From contig NW_019775774.1 in NCBI RefSeq assembly GCF_001039355.2, positions 188,001 through 218,620 on the forward strand: 30,620 nt of DNA, read 5' to 3'. The number at the start of each line of letters is the position of its first letter. The first letter of the stretch is position 1. The notes beneath the pieces are model-generated. The model searched no databases, was not told where the DNA came from, and saw only the letters and a list, made by a program, of their open reading frames with translations. The position numbers were made by a program, and so were the translations under genes. Below are positions 29,067-30,620 of the stretch, piece after piece. Origin of the DNA: Lingula anatina. Taxonomy: Eukaryota > Brachiopoda > Lingulata > Lingulida > Lingulidae.

Positions 29067-30620
29067 GTGAGGCATCGGGATATTATCTTTTGATTTTTTT
29101 TCCTATAGTGCCATTAACTTACTGTCAACAGTGAATGGATGGGTGGGTGGGTTAGGGGGGGCCATCTCAACACTGTGTTTCCTGCCGAGAAAATTTCTAC
29201 TGGGACAATCGTATTTGGTGTTTTTCTAGAGAACTAGCTGAGTTCAGTTAACGTAATTTGGCCACTAGTTTTTTTTTCTTCGGTAGATCTTACCCCGGCT
29301 TCATTTGATACATTCCGTATTAACATAGGTGTTTTTAACACAATCGGGTGCTGCTTGCTGTTAAACATCCTTCCACAGCATTTATTACTAATGACGGGCG
29401 CTTGAATTGCTGATATGCCATAACCTTCTACTTTGGTCTTGTTGATCTTTTGAATGAGACGTTTTAAACTTCTTGGTTTCTATAATTTTATGAAAAGACA
29501 GTGGCGAGGATTGTTCATTATTCAGTAAGTTTTCCACAATAAAAGGGACATGACCTATAAGTTATGACGAGCCCTTGAAGTTTTTTTTTTTTTTTTTTTG
29601 TTTTTTGTAATTTGCAGTATTGCTTAAATGAAATTGTCATCACCTTATCAAATGCTGCCTTCGAGTATTGTTGGTGTTACTAGTATGTTGACATAAGTTA
29701 ACTTCGATTTGGGTGAAGACGATTTTCATTTAATAGAAAATATGGCTGTCTTCCGTTTCTATAAAAGTAATGCAATGAGCTTTACAGCAACTGATGAAAA
29801 AATATAACCAAATTAAGCACAAAAGTAGACAGTTTTCAAAATTCAATAAAAAAAAAAAATAAATAAATGGGCGTTATTTGAACCTGGCGCTTTCCCGTAA
29901 CTAGATCAATTTGAATGTAATACGCCCTTAACATTTTGTCATAGTGTGTGACGTGGCTCTTTTCGTTTATCACAGTTAATTACTTTACCCTAAAATACAG
30001 TTTTAAAATTGAGCCGTCAACACGCCATGTACTTCCACTACCAGTGGTTAGTTAGTTGGTTATTAATTATTATTACTCCCGCATACAATGCGATAAACGG
30101 GCAAAGCGATTCAAATTATTGTATACAAGTTTAACCAATTTTAACTAATATAGCCAAACAAAGTCTGATACGCGTAATAAACCTATGTCTCAGTCCTGCC
30201 TGGGTGTGACTTACGATCAGTACATTTCACTGACTCTTTGTCAAATCTCATGTCATTTTCTCGTGGTTCTATAATTATATTTGCATGCATTATTGTTAAG
30301 TTTTTAATTATTGATTGTTTACACTCATTATTATTTTGAATGAGCAGTCATGGTGATGTAAATTTACTGGCATGATATGCTTGAGTTGTGACCTTTTATG
30401 ACTTTTGTTAAAAACATGTATAGATTGAAATGAAATGTCTACATGTCTCGTCTAATTCAAAATGTAGGTTGGCTTTTATTTCGTATTTCCTTGAGTTCAC
30501 GAACATTTTAGTCCAAAGTTTGAAACTCATTTTCATACTATCATTTTTCAAAATCATGAAATATTCGGACAAACCAGTGTTTAAGTATATGTAAAATTGT
30601 GAAAGCTAGCCATTGAAATC
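29067..30620 (+). other. Probable intron start, AT-rich, no exon seen
   Basis: Follows the donor at 29067. A strong acceptor-like TTTTTTTTCCTATAG ends at 29108, but it is only 42 bases from the donor and is followed in phase 1 by an early stop. Holds the quadruplex motif at 29141-29161, T runs at 29270 and 29580-29599, and no open frame of coding character to the window end. Confidence 0.4.
29141..29161 (+). other. Strong G-quadruplex motif with telomere-like core
   Basis: G3-T-G3-T-G3-TTA-G7: four tracts with loops of 1, 1 and 3 bases, containing one GGGTTAGGG. It lies 75 bases inside the proposed first intron, on the sense strand. Confidence 0.8.

Noticed and set aside
1-30620. Search for CRISPR arrays, operons, rRNA, tRNA and reverse-transcriptase or transposase motifs.
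   Set aside because: None seen: no regularly spaced repeats, no B-box, no conserved catalytic motif in any open frame.

Overview
The window looks like nuclear DNA from an animal, most likely a marine invertebrate. It is AT-rich (roughly 35-37% GC by eye) and dense in microsatellites and homopolymer runs. It holds short non-autonomous DNA transposons and has no long reading frame, operon or ribosome binding site. The palindrome TACATGTA occurs 13 times by hand count where about one is expected. My memory of bivalve and other lophotrochozoan sequence makes that group a reasonable guess, but nothing here proves it. No protein family is recognised, and there is no rRNA, tRNA or CRISPR array.

Layout. 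Positions 1-1100 look like the 3' end of a + strand gene: a phase-0 exon end at 3-71 with a GTAAGT donor, an 809-nt intron, and a possible last exon at 881-1018 followed by two AATAAA signals. From about 1.1 to 28.5 kb the DNA is mostly non-coding. Weak exon candidates lie at 3652-3837 (+), 6983-7023 (-), 8684-8813 (+), 11162-11327 (+), 12152-12370 (+), 14932-15060 (-), 15501-15726 (+) and 26800-26844 (+). At 28.6-29.07 kb there is a plausible gene start on +: CCAAT box, TATA box, initiator, a possible untranslated first exon, a strong acceptor, an ATG at 28985 and a strong CAG/GTGAGG donor at 29066/29067. The rest of that gene would lie beyond the right edge.

Mobile DNA. Two families each occur twice. 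Family A (577-734 and 4213-4381) is about 160 bp with CAGGGG...CCTG ends, hAT-like. Family B (16723-16939 and, inverted, 21615-21833) is about 218 bp with a terminal inverted repeat that is perfect over 35 bp in one copy. A 14-base relic of its end lies at 22888-22901. A diverged array of about 50-bp units (about 5514-5859) ends in a 25-bp perfect inverted repeat whose partner is at 6078-6102.

Other structure includes three perfect or near-perfect palindromes, several hairpins, strong G-quadruplex motifs, a (CT)n(CA)n...(GA)n inverted microsatellite, and an exact 22-bp direct repeat 1062 bp apart. All coding calls are tentative, because short open frames and AG/GT signals arise often by chance in DNA like this. 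Several candidate exons are open in more than one frame.
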